A stretch of DNA of 64,000 nt from Pseudophaeobacter flagellatus. Its GTDB lineage: Bacteria > Pseudomonadota > Alphaproteobacteria > Rhodobacterales > Rhodobacteraceae. Numbering within the stretch: the stretch's first letter is position 1; every line of letters begins with the position of its first letter. The notes below the pieces were generated by a model. It was not told the origin of the DNA. It was given only the letters and a program-made list of their open reading frames with translations, and did no database searches. Positions 1 to 8,608 of the stretch are shown one piece after another. Where the stretch lies: the NCBI RefSeq assembly GCF_021228235.1, contig NZ_JAJQRG010000006.1, positions 1 through 64,000 on the forward strand, read 5' to 3'. A program made the translations under genes and the position numbers.

Positions 1-377
1 CCCGCCTCATTCTGCCAATAAGTGCCCCGGTCTCTCCCGAGCGTCTCAACCGTCTCTCCGGCCCGTCCGGCCGCCGAAGCAACCCACCAGACCGCGTCGC
101 CGCTGCCGGTAGAGGGGGTTCTAAGTATAACCGGCAGCACCCGCAACCCAAAAACCAAGCAAATCGCAACTTTCCGCAACAGAAATGTGAAAGTTAAACA
201 ATATCAACATATTACACGGAGAAAAAACCCGCAAACCTCACCTAAATACCGCCCAGAACCCTTGCCACAAACCACAAACATCCCAAACCAGCACTTACCC
301 ACAACATTACCCACAGACTCACTCCCGAGTCGCGCCAAACATGCGAAAGACCCGCGCTAAATCTGACAGACACACCC
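1..377. other. Non-coding stretch, A/C-rich on + strand, with two DnaA-box-like 9-mers
   Basis: I see no convincing gene here. From about 120 to 340 the + strand is very poor in G and rich in A and C, unlike the genes that follow. Two identical 9-mers TTACCCACA lie at 295-303 and 307-315. They differ by one base from the classical DnaA box TTATCCACA. A short inverted repeat GACTC/GAGTC follows at 316-331. These may be regulatory or structural, but nothing proves a function, and the region is cut by the window edge. Confidence 0.35.
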
Positions 378-1109
378 TCAAGCCTTGGCCTCAAGGGAGG
401 TCAGCCCGGCCAGCAGGGCCGCCCCCTGCCCCGCGTCGTCCATATGTTGGCGGAGCCGCTGATTATAACCGCCCGGCGTGTTCAGCACGGCAAGCAGGGT
501 TTCGGCGTCGCTCTGGGACAGGCTGGTTGCCACCAGCATCCGCAGGAAGGCCTCTCCTTTCGTGGGGTCAGACACACGCGCCCCCAGCCAGGCGGCGGCG
601 TCGGCCAGCTGACGCGCCACCGGAGACAACACGGCCTGTGCACAGAGGTAGGCGTCCAGCTCAACCGCATCCTCCAGCGTAAAGACGGTATTGGCAGGGG
701 CGAAGATCCGCTCCAGCAAAGCGGTATCCCCCAGCGCCATGATGGCAGAGCCCCCCTGGGCAATGCTGGGGAAGGGCATCATCACCGCCCCGGCCCGGGC
801 CGGGGCCACCAGGGAAGCAACCTGTGCAAGATCCGCCCCCGCCATAAAAGAGACCACCTGCAGCCCGCTGGGAAAGGTCAGCGCTCCGAGGATTTCCGGC
901 GCGTCCCCAAGCATCAGCCCGAGAAACACCACCTCACTCTGATCGAGGATCTCTTGCAGCCCGGCGATCGTCACTTCGGGATACTCTGCTGCCAGGGGTT
1001 CAGATCGGGCGGCCGAGCGCGCAGAAATGCGAATATGATGGCCCTGCCCCGTCAGGCCACGCACCACGGCTGAGGCTATTGCCCCGGTACCGATGAAGCC
1101 CAGTTTCAT
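378..1109 (-). CDS. Pyrroline-5-carboxylate reductase-like NAD(P) oxidoreductase
   Basis: The 243-residue protein starts with a Rossmann motif (GFIGTGAIASAVV, residues 4-16), as in the ProC/6-phosphogluconate dehydrogenase-like families. It ends with a ProC-like C-terminal helical part containing TPGGYNQRL. ProC enzymes reduce pyrroline-5-carboxylate to proline with NAD(P)H in the cytoplasm. The gene starts one base after the stop of the flavoprotein gene upstream, so the two are almost certainly co-transcribed. That partner resembles N-methylproline demethylases, so a role with cyclic imino acids or N-methylated proline derivatives is reasonable. This is inference; the C-terminal half is divergent, and true P5C reductase activity cannot be claimed. 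Confidence 0.7.
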   Translation of the reverse strand: MKLGFIGTGAIASAVVRGLTGQGHHIRISARSAARSEPLAAEYPEVTIAGLQEILDQSEVVFLGLMLGDAPEILGALTFPSGLQVVSFMAGADLAQVASLVAPARAGAVMMPFPSIAQGGSAIMALGDTALLERIFAPANTVFTLEDAVELDAYLCAQAVLSPVARQLADAAAWLGARVSDPTKGEAFLRMLVATSLSQSDAETLLAVLNTPGGYNQRLRQHMDDAGQGAALLAGLTSLEAKA

Positions 1110-1110
1110 G

Positions 1111-3156
1111 TCAGATATCCTTTAGCAGGCGCAGCGCATCGTAGATTGCGGCATGAGTATTGCGGGCGGCCACCGCATCGCCAATGCGAAACAGCTGAAA
1201 GCCGCCGTCAGGATTGGTGATGATGTTCTGCACCCGACCTTCGATCAGGGCAGTCTGATCGACCTCGCCACGGTTTGAGGAGAGCTCTTTGAGATCAAAA
1301 TACAGCTCGTCCAGCGGCAGGGTGCCATAGTTTACCACCACCTGATCATACTGTGCCAGCACCCGGTGGTCACTGTAATCGGTGCCAATGCTGGCCAGAA
1401 GCTGGTTGCCCTGTTGTGCGACAGATAGCAAGCGCCGGGCGATGGTGAAGGTGACATCCTTGTCCTGCAGCGCACGCATATAGGGCACTAGATTCATCGC
1501 CATGATGTCTGGAGCAAAGCTGCGATCGGGCGTCATGATTTCCACCTGCGCCCCGGCATTTGCCGCCACCTCGGCGGCCATCAGGCCGGGGTGATCGCCG
1601 CTTTCATCGTAGACCAGCACATTGGCACCGGGTTTCACGTCGCCTGAAATGATATCCCAGCTGGAGAATACATTTGCCGCCTCGGCGCTGGTTTCATGCA
1701 GCATCACATTGGCCATTCCGCCAGTTGCCACAATCACCACATCCGGGTTCAGCGCCGTCACATCTGCCGCCTCGGCCCAGGTGTTGAAGCGGAATTCCAC
1801 ATCACGCGCGGCACATTGCGCCATACGCCAATCGATGATCGAGATCATTTCGGCCCGGCGTGGGTTCTGCACTGTCAGACGGATCTGCCCGCCGGGATCA
1901 GGCTGCGCCTCAAACACGGTGACGGCATGGCCGCGTTCGGCAGCGACCCGTGCCGCCTCTAGCCCCCCTGGGCCTGCGCCGACGATCACAACTTTCTTTT
2001 TCTCGGGCGCTGGCGCAACCTCGTGCGGCATCGACAGCTCGCGCCCCGTGGCGGCATTGTGAATACATAGGGCTTCGCCCGCCTGATAAATCCGGTCCAG
2101 ACAATAGGTAGCACCAACGCAGGGGCGGATATCATCCTCGCGGCCTTCGATGATTTTTCGCACCACATGTGGGTCGGCCATATGTGCCCGCGTCATCCCC
2201 ACCATATCCAGTAACCCCGCTGCCACCGCATGGCGGGCGGTGGCCACATCGGGAATTTTTGAGGCATGGAAGGTTGGCATCCCGGTGGCGGCGCGCACCG
2301 ATCCGGCAAAATCCAGATGCGGCGCATTCTTCATGCCCTGTACCGGGATCATATCGGTCATCGCCGGATCGGTGTGGATCCGGCCACGATTGACGTTGAA
2401 AAAGTCGACCTGGCCGGTTGCTTGCAGGATCCTGGCGATCTCTACCCCCATTTCAGGGGTGATACCGCCCACATGGGCCTCATCCGGGGCGAAGCGCACC
2501 CCAAGCACGAAGTCCTGCCCCACCCGCGCCCGCACGGCGGCAATGATATCGGTGGTCAGACGCATCCGGTTTTCCAGAGTATCCTTGCCATAGATCCCAT
2601 CCAGGTCATTGGTCAGCGGCGAGATGAACTGATCCAGCAGATGGCCATGGGTCATGATTTCGACCCCGTCCATGCCGCCTTCCTTCATCCGCTCTGCCGC
2701 GTCAGCAAAGTCAGAGATCACCCGCGCAATATCCCAATCTTCGGCCAGTTTGGGAAACGCATGATGCGCAGGTTCCCGGTGGCGGGTAGAGGAAACCGCC
2801 GGCAGCCAGTCGCCCTTGTTCCAGTGTGTGCGTCGGCCCAGGTGGGTCAGCTGGATCATCGCCGCCGCGCCATGCGCATGCACCTGGTCGGTCATATTGC
2901 GGATCCAGGGTACCACCTCGTCCTTATAGGCGAGGATATTGTTAAACACCGGCGGGCTGTTGCGTGACACAGCGGCCGAGCCGGCCGTCATGGTCAGGGC
3001 CACCCCGGCCTTGGCGCGTTCAGCATGATAGGCGGCATAGCGCTCTTTCGGCATTCCGTCTTCGGGATAGGCGGGTTCATGGCTGGTCGTCATGATCCGA
3101 TTGCGCAGAGTCAGATGTTTCAGCTTATAGGGCTGCAGCAGCGGGTCGTTAGACAT
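1111..3156 (-). CDS. FMN/FAD/Fe-S flavoprotein demethylase (N-methylproline demethylase-like, TMADH family)
   Basis: The 681-residue protein has the two-part plan of trimethylamine dehydrogenase and 2,4-dienoyl-CoA reductase. An old-yellow-enzyme FMN barrel (about 1-340) is followed by a cysteine cluster and an FAD/NAD domain with GAGPGG at 393-398. The cluster region reads CVGATYC (Cys346, Cys352) with Cys364 downstream. The usual middle Cys of CxxCxxxC is Ala349. I recall a similar pattern in stachydrine/N-methylproline demethylase-type proteins, which split off formaldehyde oxidatively. The ATG is preceded by a good AGGAGAG ribosome site. The gene lies between the MttB-like methyltransferase and the ProC-like reductase in one minus-strand operon. 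Substrate is inferred, most likely an N-methylated amino acid. Confidence 0.78.
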   Translation of the reverse strand: MSNDPLLQPYKLKHLTLRNRIMTTSHEPAYPEDGMPKERYAAYHAERAKAGVALTMTAGSAAVSRNSPPVFNNILAYKDEVVPWIRNMTDQVHAHGAAAMIQLTHLGRRTHWNKGDWLPAVSSTRHREPAHHAFPKLAEDWDIARVISDFADAAERMKEGGMDGVEIMTHGHLLDQFISPLTNDLDGIYGKDTLENRMRLTTDIIAAVRARVGQDFVLGVRFAPDEAHVGGITPEMGVEIARILQATGQVDFFNVNRGRIHTDPAMTDMIPVQGMKNAPHLDFAGSVRAATGMPTFHASKIPDVATARHAVAAGLLDMVGMTRAHMADPHVVRKIIEGREDDIRPCVGATYCLDRIYQAGEALCIHNAATGRELSMPHEVAPAPEKKKVVIVGAGPGGLEAARVAAERGHAVTVFEAQPDPGGQIRLTVQNPRRAEMISIIDWRMAQCAARDVEFRFNTWAEAADVTALNPDVVIVATGGMANVMLHETSAEAANVFSSWDIISGDVKPGANVLVYDESGDHPGLMAAEVAANAGAQVEIMTPDRSFAPDIMAMNLVPYMRALQDKDVTFTIARRLLSVAQQGNQLLASIGTDYSDHRVLAQYDQVVVNYGTLPLDELYFDLKELSSNRGEVDQTALIEGRVQNIITNPDGGFQLFRIGDAVAARNTHAAIYDALRLLKDI

Positions 3157-3245
3157 GGCGGGTCTCTCCTGGGACGGGCCTTGGGGTACGTTCAGTGAAA
3201 CGGCACACGGCTGTAAAGTACAGTCCCGGTTGCCAAGGCATGTGA

Positions 3246-4808
3246 TTAGTACCAGGCGTCTGGCACAGCGGTCTTGGTCTTGGTGATGAATTCCTGCAGC
3301 GCCTCGTCCGTGCCGGGATCCATCGCGGGCGGCTGATACTGGGCCAGCTGCGCCTTCCAGCGAAGATTGGCCCGGGTTGCCGCGTCAACGCCGCCCTGCT
3401 CATCCCAGGTTTCCCAAGGCTGGTGATCATCCAGCGCACTGTCCCAATAGGCAGTCTGGTAATGGCGCAGAGTGTGCTGGGTAGCAAAGAGATGCTGCCC
3501 TGGTCCGCCCTCGGCCAAAGCGTCAAAGCCAAGCGTGTCCTCTGTGACCTCGAACCCTTTGAGATAGGCATGCAGTGCGCCGCAGAGATCGGCATCCAGG
3601 ATGAATTTTTCGTAAGACATCGACAACAGCCCATCGAGAAACCCGGCCGAGTGCAGAATGAAATTGGCGCCACATTGCACCGCCGACATCATCGACATCA
3701 TGGATTGCTGCATCGCCTGCCCGTCTGGCAGCTTGGAGGTGGAAAAATTGCCGGCGCAGCGCAGCGGCAGCTTCAACCGGCGCGCCAGTTGTCCCATGGC
3801 CAGCGACCCCAGCGCCGGTTCAGGCGTGCCGAAGGTTGGAGAGCCAGTGCGCAGCGACATCGAGCTGATGAAAGAGCCCAGAACCGCAGGCGCGCCAGGG
3901 CGCACCAACTGGGTGATGGCACAGGATACCATGCTTTCAGCCAGACACTGCGCCACCGATCCCGCAATGGTCAGCGGTGAGACCGCACCACCCAGCAAAA
4001 ACGGCAGGTGAATCGAGCCCTGCCCCGCCGCCGCATAGGCACGGATGCCCCGCGTCGTCACCCCATCCAGCACCAGCGGCGAGGTGGTGTTGAAATTCCC
4101 CATGATGACGCAATTCTGGTCAACGAATTCAGCGCCAAACAGAATACGGCACATTTCTATACTGTCTTCGGCCCGTTCCGGCGCGGTAATCGACCCCAGA
4201 AACGCCCGGTCAGAATAGCGCATATGGGCGTAAACCATATCAAGGTGACGTTTGTTCACTGCCACATCTGTTGGCTCGCATATGGTGCCACCGGAATGAT
4301 GCAGATTGGGGCTCATCTGCGCCAGTTTCACAAAGTTCTCAAAATCCGTGATGGTGCCGTAGCGCCGCCCCCCGTCCAGATCCATCACAAAGGGCGATCC
4401 GTAAGAGGGCGCAAAAACCATGGCATCACCGCCGATCTCTACGCTGTTGGCGGGGTTGCGCGCCATCTGGGTAAAGCGCTGTGGCGCCGTCGACAGGATT
4501 TGCCGGATCATGCCCGGCTCGAACTTTAGGTTCCAGCTATCAGCCGTGAGATCCGTAACCCGCGCCCCCGCCGCACGAAACAGCGCCACCACCTCGGGAT
4601 CTTCGCGAAACTCGATACCGATCTCGGCCAGGATACGGTCAGCCGTAGCCTCTATCTGCACCAGGCTGTCTTCCGACAGGATATCATAGGTCGGGATTTT
4701 TCGGGTGATGAAGGGCGTTTTCAAGTATGTGTTCTGCCCCGGCTCTGCCGAGCGCCCGTCGCCGCGTCGCGACCGCCGCCGTCGTGATGCCACCTGTGCT
4801 TCGACCAT
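3246..4808 (-). CDS. MttB-family (trimethylamine methyltransferase-like) protein, non-pyrrolysine
   Basis: The 520-residue protein matches the MttB superfamily along its length. Founder members move a methyl group from a quaternary or tertiary amine to a corrinoid protein. The reading frame has no internal UAG, so it belongs to the non-pyrrolysine branch, whose characterised members act on glycine betaine, proline betaine or carnitine. The N-terminal 25 residues are Arg-rich and probably disordered. The ATG is preceded by GGAGGGA. No corrinoid protein or corrinoid:THF methyltransferase is encoded nearby, so the methyl acceptor is not in this window. The promoter region is shared with a divergent TetR-type gene and holds a perfect palindrome. 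Together with the downstream flavoprotein and ProC-like gene, a betaine-demethylation role is likely. Confidence 0.82.
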   Translation of the reverse strand: MVEAQVASRRRRSRRGDGRSAEPGQNTYLKTPFITRKIPTYDILSEDSLVQIEATADRILAEIGIEFREDPEVVALFRAAGARVTDLTADSWNLKFEPGMIRQILSTAPQRFTQMARNPANSVEIGGDAMVFAPSYGSPFVMDLDGGRRYGTITDFENFVKLAQMSPNLHHSGGTICEPTDVAVNKRHLDMVYAHMRYSDRAFLGSITAPERAEDSIEMCRILFGAEFVDQNCVIMGNFNTTSPLVLDGVTTRGIRAYAAAGQGSIHLPFLLGGAVSPLTIAGSVAQCLAESMVSCAITQLVRPGAPAVLGSFISSMSLRTGSPTFGTPEPALGSLAMGQLARRLKLPLRCAGNFSTSKLPDGQAMQQSMMSMMSAVQCGANFILHSAGFLDGLLSMSYEKFILDADLCGALHAYLKGFEVTEDTLGFDALAEGGPGQHLFATQHTLRHYQTAYWDSALDDHQPWETWDEQGGVDAATRANLRWKAQLAQYQPPAMDPGTDEALQEFITKTKTAVPDAWY

Positions 4809-4831
4809 ATCGTTCCCTCCATCCTACGCCA

Positions 4832-4857
4832 TTAACTTGACACAAGTGTCAAGTTAA
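4832..4857. promoter_or_regulatory. Palindromic operator between mttB-like and tetR-type genes
   Basis: Two perfect 12-bp arms, TTAACTTGACAC and GTGTCAAGTTAA, flank an AA centre. The site sits in the 105-bp gap between divergent genes, 24 bp upstream of the minus-strand methyltransferase start. Size and symmetry fit a TetR-family homodimer, most simply the product of the divergent gene starting at 4914. TTGACA within the arm could also be a -35 element, so binding would block transcription. Confidence 0.7.
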
Positions 4858-4913
4858 CATTCAGACCTGTCAACTTCGTTGCGACACGGCGATGTCGGTG
4901 TTAGGACATTGGC

Positions 4914-5543
4914 ATGACATTTCAGGACCAATCCCGCCCGCCGACCTCTGCCGAGGCGTGGCTGACAGCCGCCTATGACGCGCTGACCCTTTCAGGTGTG
5001 GAAGCGGTGAAAATCATGCCTCTGGCAAAACGGCTGGGCGTGTCGCGCACCAGTTTCTATTGGCATTTCAAGCACCGCGAGGCCCTGCTGGAAGCAATGA
5101 TCCAGCACTGGGAGGACAAGAATACCGGCACCCTGGTCGCCCGCACAGAGGCCTATGCCGCAAATGTCTGCGAAGCGATCTTCAACCTGTTTGACTGCTG
5201 GCTCGACGCCGATCTGTTTGACTCCCGGCTGGATCTGGCGATCCGCAACTGGGCGCGCAAGGATGCCGCGCTCCAGCACCGGCTGGACCTGGCGGATGCC
5301 CGCCGCGAACAGGCCATGGCCGCCATGCTGGAACGCTTTGGCTATAGCCCCAAAAGCGCGCTGGCCCGCGCACGCACCATGGTCTACACCCAGATCGGCT
5401 ATATTTCGATGCAGATCCACGAACCGGAAGATCAGCGTCTTGCGCTCATGCCCGACTATATCGAAGTCTTCACCGGCCAGCGCCCGACCCAGGTGGATAT
5501 TGACCGCTTCATGGCACGCCATCAGCCCGCCACAGGGTCGTGA
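4914..5543 (+). CDS. TetR-family transcriptional regulator
   Basis: The 209-residue protein has an N-terminal TetR-type DNA-binding domain: helices around 15-65 with the recognition part GVSRTSFYWHFKHREALL. A helical ligand-binding region of usual size follows. It is divergent from the MttB-like operon, and the gap holds a perfect 26-bp palindrome, so it probably represses that operon and itself. The ligand is unknown; the betaine or amine used by the operon is the natural guess. The gene ends 288 bases before the convergent stop of the formate dehydrogenase alpha gene. Confidence 0.85.
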   Translation: MTFQDQSRPPTSAEAWLTAAYDALTLSGVEAVKIMPLAKRLGVSRTSFYWHFKHREALLEAMIQHWEDKNTGTLVARTEAYAANVCEAIFNLFDCWLDADLFDSRLDLAIRNWARKDAALQHRLDLADARREQAMAAMLERFGYSPKSALARARTMVYTQIGYISMQIHEPEDQRLALMPDYIEVFTGQRPTQVDIDRFMARHQPATGS

Positions 5544-5769
5544 ATTCATCCTGACGGGCACGAATATGCGCCTTGGGAACCAGTGCCAGGGCCGCCTTCG
5601 ACGCGGCCTCATCGCCGGTGTAAAGCCCCCAGTCGAAACGCGCGCCGGGAAAAGCGCCTACCCTGTTCGCGTGACACCGCGCCCATAAAAGAGGGGCTCC
5701 CGCCCGTCGCATGAGGGCCCAAAGGCCCCTCTGCTCCCGTTGGGCCCGGCGAAAGCAAAAAGGGCGGCG

Positions 5770-5806
5770 CAAAATAAAAGAGGCGGCATCTTTATGACAC
5801 CGCCTC
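5770..5806 (-). terminator. Rho-independent terminator of the formate dehydrogenase operon
   Basis: On the minus strand, 25 bases after the fdsA stop, a stem GAGGCGG/CCGCCTC (5780-5806) is followed by CTTTTATTTT. This is a typical intrinsic terminator. A second, weaker GC-rich inverted repeat (GAGGGCCC near 5712 with GGCCCCTC) lies between it and the tetR-type gene and may serve the opposite strand. Confidence 0.8.
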
Positions 5807-5830
5807 GCTGATTGGCCTGGCCTTGGCAGG

Positions 5831-8605
5831 TTATTCTGCCGCCACCTGGTCATTGGCCTTTTCAACCCTGACGGCTGCAAATTTGAACTCCGGGATTTTG
5901 CCATAGGGATCCAACGCCGGGTTGGTCAGGATATTGGCAGCAGCCTCGACATAGGCAAAGGGAACAAAGACCATGTCTTCGGCAATGGCGCGATCGGCGC
6001 GGGCCATGATGTCAATTGCCCCGCGCCGGGTGCTGAGCCGCACCATCTCTCCCGGTTCGACCCCGAGGGCACGCAGGGTTTTAGGGTGCAAAGAACAGTT
6101 GGCTTCGGGTTCGACCGCATCCAGCACCTTTGATCGCCTGGTCATGGAACCGGTATGCCAATGTTCAAGCTGACGCCCGGTGGTCATGATCATCGGGTAT
6201 TCGGCATCCGGTGCCTCGTCCGGGGCAATAACGCTGGCCGGGGTAAAGCGCGCGCGCCCATCGACACGGGGGAAGCCATCGCCAAAGACAATCGCCTGAC
6301 CGGGGTCGGTGTCATGCAGAGAGGGATAGGTAATGGTCTCTGTCTCCAGCCGGTCCCAGGTGATGTTGTTCAACGATTTCATGTTGAGCTTCATCTCGGC
6401 AAAGACCTCAGAGACATCTGCATAGTCCCAGGGCAGGCCAATGCGCTGCGCCAGATCTACCGTGATCTTCCAATCTTCGCGCGCATCGCCAGGGGGCGGC
6501 ACAGCCGGGCGAACCCGCTGCACTTGACGGTTGGTATTGGACACGGTGCCGTTCTTTTCATAAAGCGCCGAGGCCGGCAGGACGATGTCGGCGTAGTTCG
6601 CCGTCTCGGTCAGAAAGATATCCTGCACGATCAGCAGATCCAGCTTGGCAAAAGCCTCGCGGGCGTGATCCACATCCGGGTCCGACATGGCCGGATTTTC
6701 GCCCTGAATATACATGCCCTTGATCATACCGGCATAGGCCTGATCGACGATCTCGGTCACGGTGAGGCCCTTTTCATTTGAAAAGTCACCGCCACCCCAG
6801 ACATCGGTGAAGGAGCGGCGCACATCATCCGAGGTGACGCTTTGGTAATCAGGCAGGAACATAGGCACCAGGCCGGCGTCCGACGCCCCCTGTACATTGT
6901 TCTGGCCACGCAGCGGGTGCAGACCGGCGCCAGGTTTGCCGACATTGCCGGTCATCAGCGCCAGGGAAATCAGGCAGCGCGAATTATCGGTGCCGTGAAT
7001 ATGCTGCGAGACCCCCATGCCCCAGAAAATCATCCCGGCATTGCCCTTGGCAAAGAGCCGCGCGGTGCGGCGCAGCTGTTCGGGCTCGATGCCGCAGATC
7101 TCGGACATCTTTTCTGGAGTAAAGTCTTTCAGGTGAGCCTTTTCGGCCTCCCAGTTTTCGGTACGGTCGCGGATATAATCGGCGTCATACAATTCTTCTT
7201 CGACGATCACATTCATGATGGCATTCAGCATCGAGACATCGGCACCGGGGCGGAATTGCAGCATCTCGGTTGCATAGCGCCGCATGCCCACGCCGCGCGG
7301 ATCCATCACGATCAGCTTGCCGCCGCGCTTGGCGAACTGCTTGAAATAGGTCGCCGCGACGGGGTGGTTTTCAATTGGGTTGGACCCGATGATGATCGCC
7401 ACATCGGCGTTTTCGATCTCGTTGAACGTCGCGGTCACCGCACCAGAGCCGACATTTTCGATCAGCGCCGTAACTGACGAGGCATGGCACAGACGGGTGC
7501 AATGGTCGACATTGTTGTGCTTGAAGCCCTGGCGGATGAACTTCTGGAACAGATAGGCCTCTTCATTGGTGCATTTGGCCGAACCAAACCCCGCAACAGA
7601 ACGCGGGTCTGCCTCGCGTAGGGCCTTGAGACGGCTACCTGCCAGATCCATCGCTTCCTCCCAAGAGGCTTCGCGGAAATGCGTTGACAGATCACCGGGA
7701 TCGACATTCAGCCCCTTGGCCGGTGCATCGTCGCGGCGGATCATGGGTTTGGTCAGCCGGTGCGGATGGTGGATATAGTCAAAACCAAAGCGACCCTTGA
7801 CGCAGAGGCGGCCTTCGTTCGCGGGGCCGTTGATACCCTCGACATATTTGACCTTGCCGTCCTTGACCTTGAGGCTGACCTTGCAGCCCACGCCGCAGAA
7901 GGGGCAGACGCTTTCGGTTTCAGAGTCAAATTCCTTGCTGTCGCCGACCTGATTGTCATCAACCACCGTCGCAGGCATCAGCGCGCCTGTCGGGCAGGCC
8001 TGCACACATTCGCCGCAGGCCACACAGGACGAGGCCCCCATAGGATCAGCGATATCAAAGGTCGGATAGGCATCATGGCCCCGGCCCGCCATGCCGATCA
8101 CGTCATTGACCTGCACTTCGCGGCAGGCCCGCACACAAAGACCACAGGAAATACAGGCGTCTAGATTGACCGACATCGCCACATGGCTGTCATCCAGCAG
8201 CGGGATGCGGCCCTGCTCCAGCTTGGGGAAACGCGACTCTGAAACCCCGTTCAGATCGGCCATGTCCCACAGGTGGCTGGACTTGTCATGCGCCTCTTCC
8301 TGCTTGGGCTGGTCTGCAACAAGCAGCTCCATCACCATCTTGCGGGCGTTTTCTGCCCGCGCATTATTGGTGGTGACCACCATGCCCTCGCTGGGTTCGC
8401 GAATGCAGGAGGCCGCCAGCGTGCGCTCACCTTCGATTTCCACCATGCAGGCACGACAATTGCCATCGGGGCGATAGCCGGGCTGCGGTTTGTGGCACAG
8501 GTGCGGGATCTTGAGGCCCCGGCCATTGGCGACTTCCCAGATGGTGAGGCCAGATTCGACGGTGACGGTTTCACCATCAAGGGTAAAAGTAATATCAGTG
8601 CTCAT
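5831..8605 (-). CDS. fdsA: NAD-dependent formate dehydrogenase, alpha subunit
   Basis: The 924-residue protein oxidises formate to CO2 at a molybdopterin site in the cytoplasm. Domains in order: 2Fe-2S ferredoxin-like (Cys37, 50, 53, 67); His-Cys cluster region; two 4Fe-4S motifs (Cys151/154/157/161 and Cys194/197/200/204); Mo-domain 4Fe-4S (Cys234, 237, 241, 268); and the large molybdopterin domains. Cys373 in TRLCHASS is at the place of the Mo-ligating Cys, so this is the Cys form, not selenocysteine. The start lies three bases after the stop of the fused gamma-beta gene, so the subunits are translationally coupled. A strong terminator follows. The usual accessory genes fdsC/fdhD and fdsD are absent here. 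Probable role: burning formate from the neighbouring demethylation pathway to make NADH. Confidence 0.95.
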   Translation of the reverse strand: MSTDITFTLDGETVTVESGLTIWEVANGRGLKIPHLCHKPQPGYRPDGNCRACMVEIEGERTLAASCIREPSEGMVVTTNNARAENARKMVMELLVADQPKQEEAHDKSSHLWDMADLNGVSESRFPKLEQGRIPLLDDSHVAMSVNLDACISCGLCVRACREVQVNDVIGMAGRGHDAYPTFDIADPMGASSCVACGECVQACPTGALMPATVVDDNQVGDSKEFDSETESVCPFCGVGCKVSLKVKDGKVKYVEGINGPANEGRLCVKGRFGFDYIHHPHRLTKPMIRRDDAPAKGLNVDPGDLSTHFREASWEEAMDLAGSRLKALREADPRSVAGFGSAKCTNEEAYLFQKFIRQGFKHNNVDHCTRLCHASSVTALIENVGSGAVTATFNEIENADVAIIIGSNPIENHPVAATYFKQFAKRGGKLIVMDPRGVGMRRYATEMLQFRPGADVSMLNAIMNVIVEEELYDADYIRDRTENWEAEKAHLKDFTPEKMSEICGIEPEQLRRTARLFAKGNAGMIFWGMGVSQHIHGTDNSRCLISLALMTGNVGKPGAGLHPLRGQNNVQGASDAGLVPMFLPDYQSVTSDDVRRSFTDVWGGGDFSNEKGLTVTEIVDQAYAGMIKGMYIQGENPAMSDPDVDHAREAFAKLDLLIVQDIFLTETANYADIVLPASALYEKNGTVSNTNRQVQRVRPAVPPPGDAREDWKITVDLAQRIGLPWDYADVSEVFAEMKLNMKSLNNITWDRLETETITYPSLHDTDPGQAIVFGDGFPRVDGRARFTPASVIAPDEAPDAEYPMIMTTGRQLEHWHTGSMTRRSKVLDAVEPEANCSLHPKTLRALGVEPGEMVRLSTRRGAIDIMARADRAIAEDMVFVPFAYVEAAANILTNPALDPYGKIPEFKFAAVRVEKANDQVAAE

Positions 8606-8608
8606 GGC

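Noticed and set aside
3246-4808. Pyrrolysine-type MttB
   Set aside because: The frame has no internal UAG codon, so it is the non-pyrrolysine branch.
5509-5712. 67-codon minus-strand frame after the tetR-type gene
   Set aside because: Its composition is protein-like (for example DWGLYTGDEAASKAALALVPKAH), but it overlaps the tetR-type end and has no ribosome site or known family; it may be a gene remnant.
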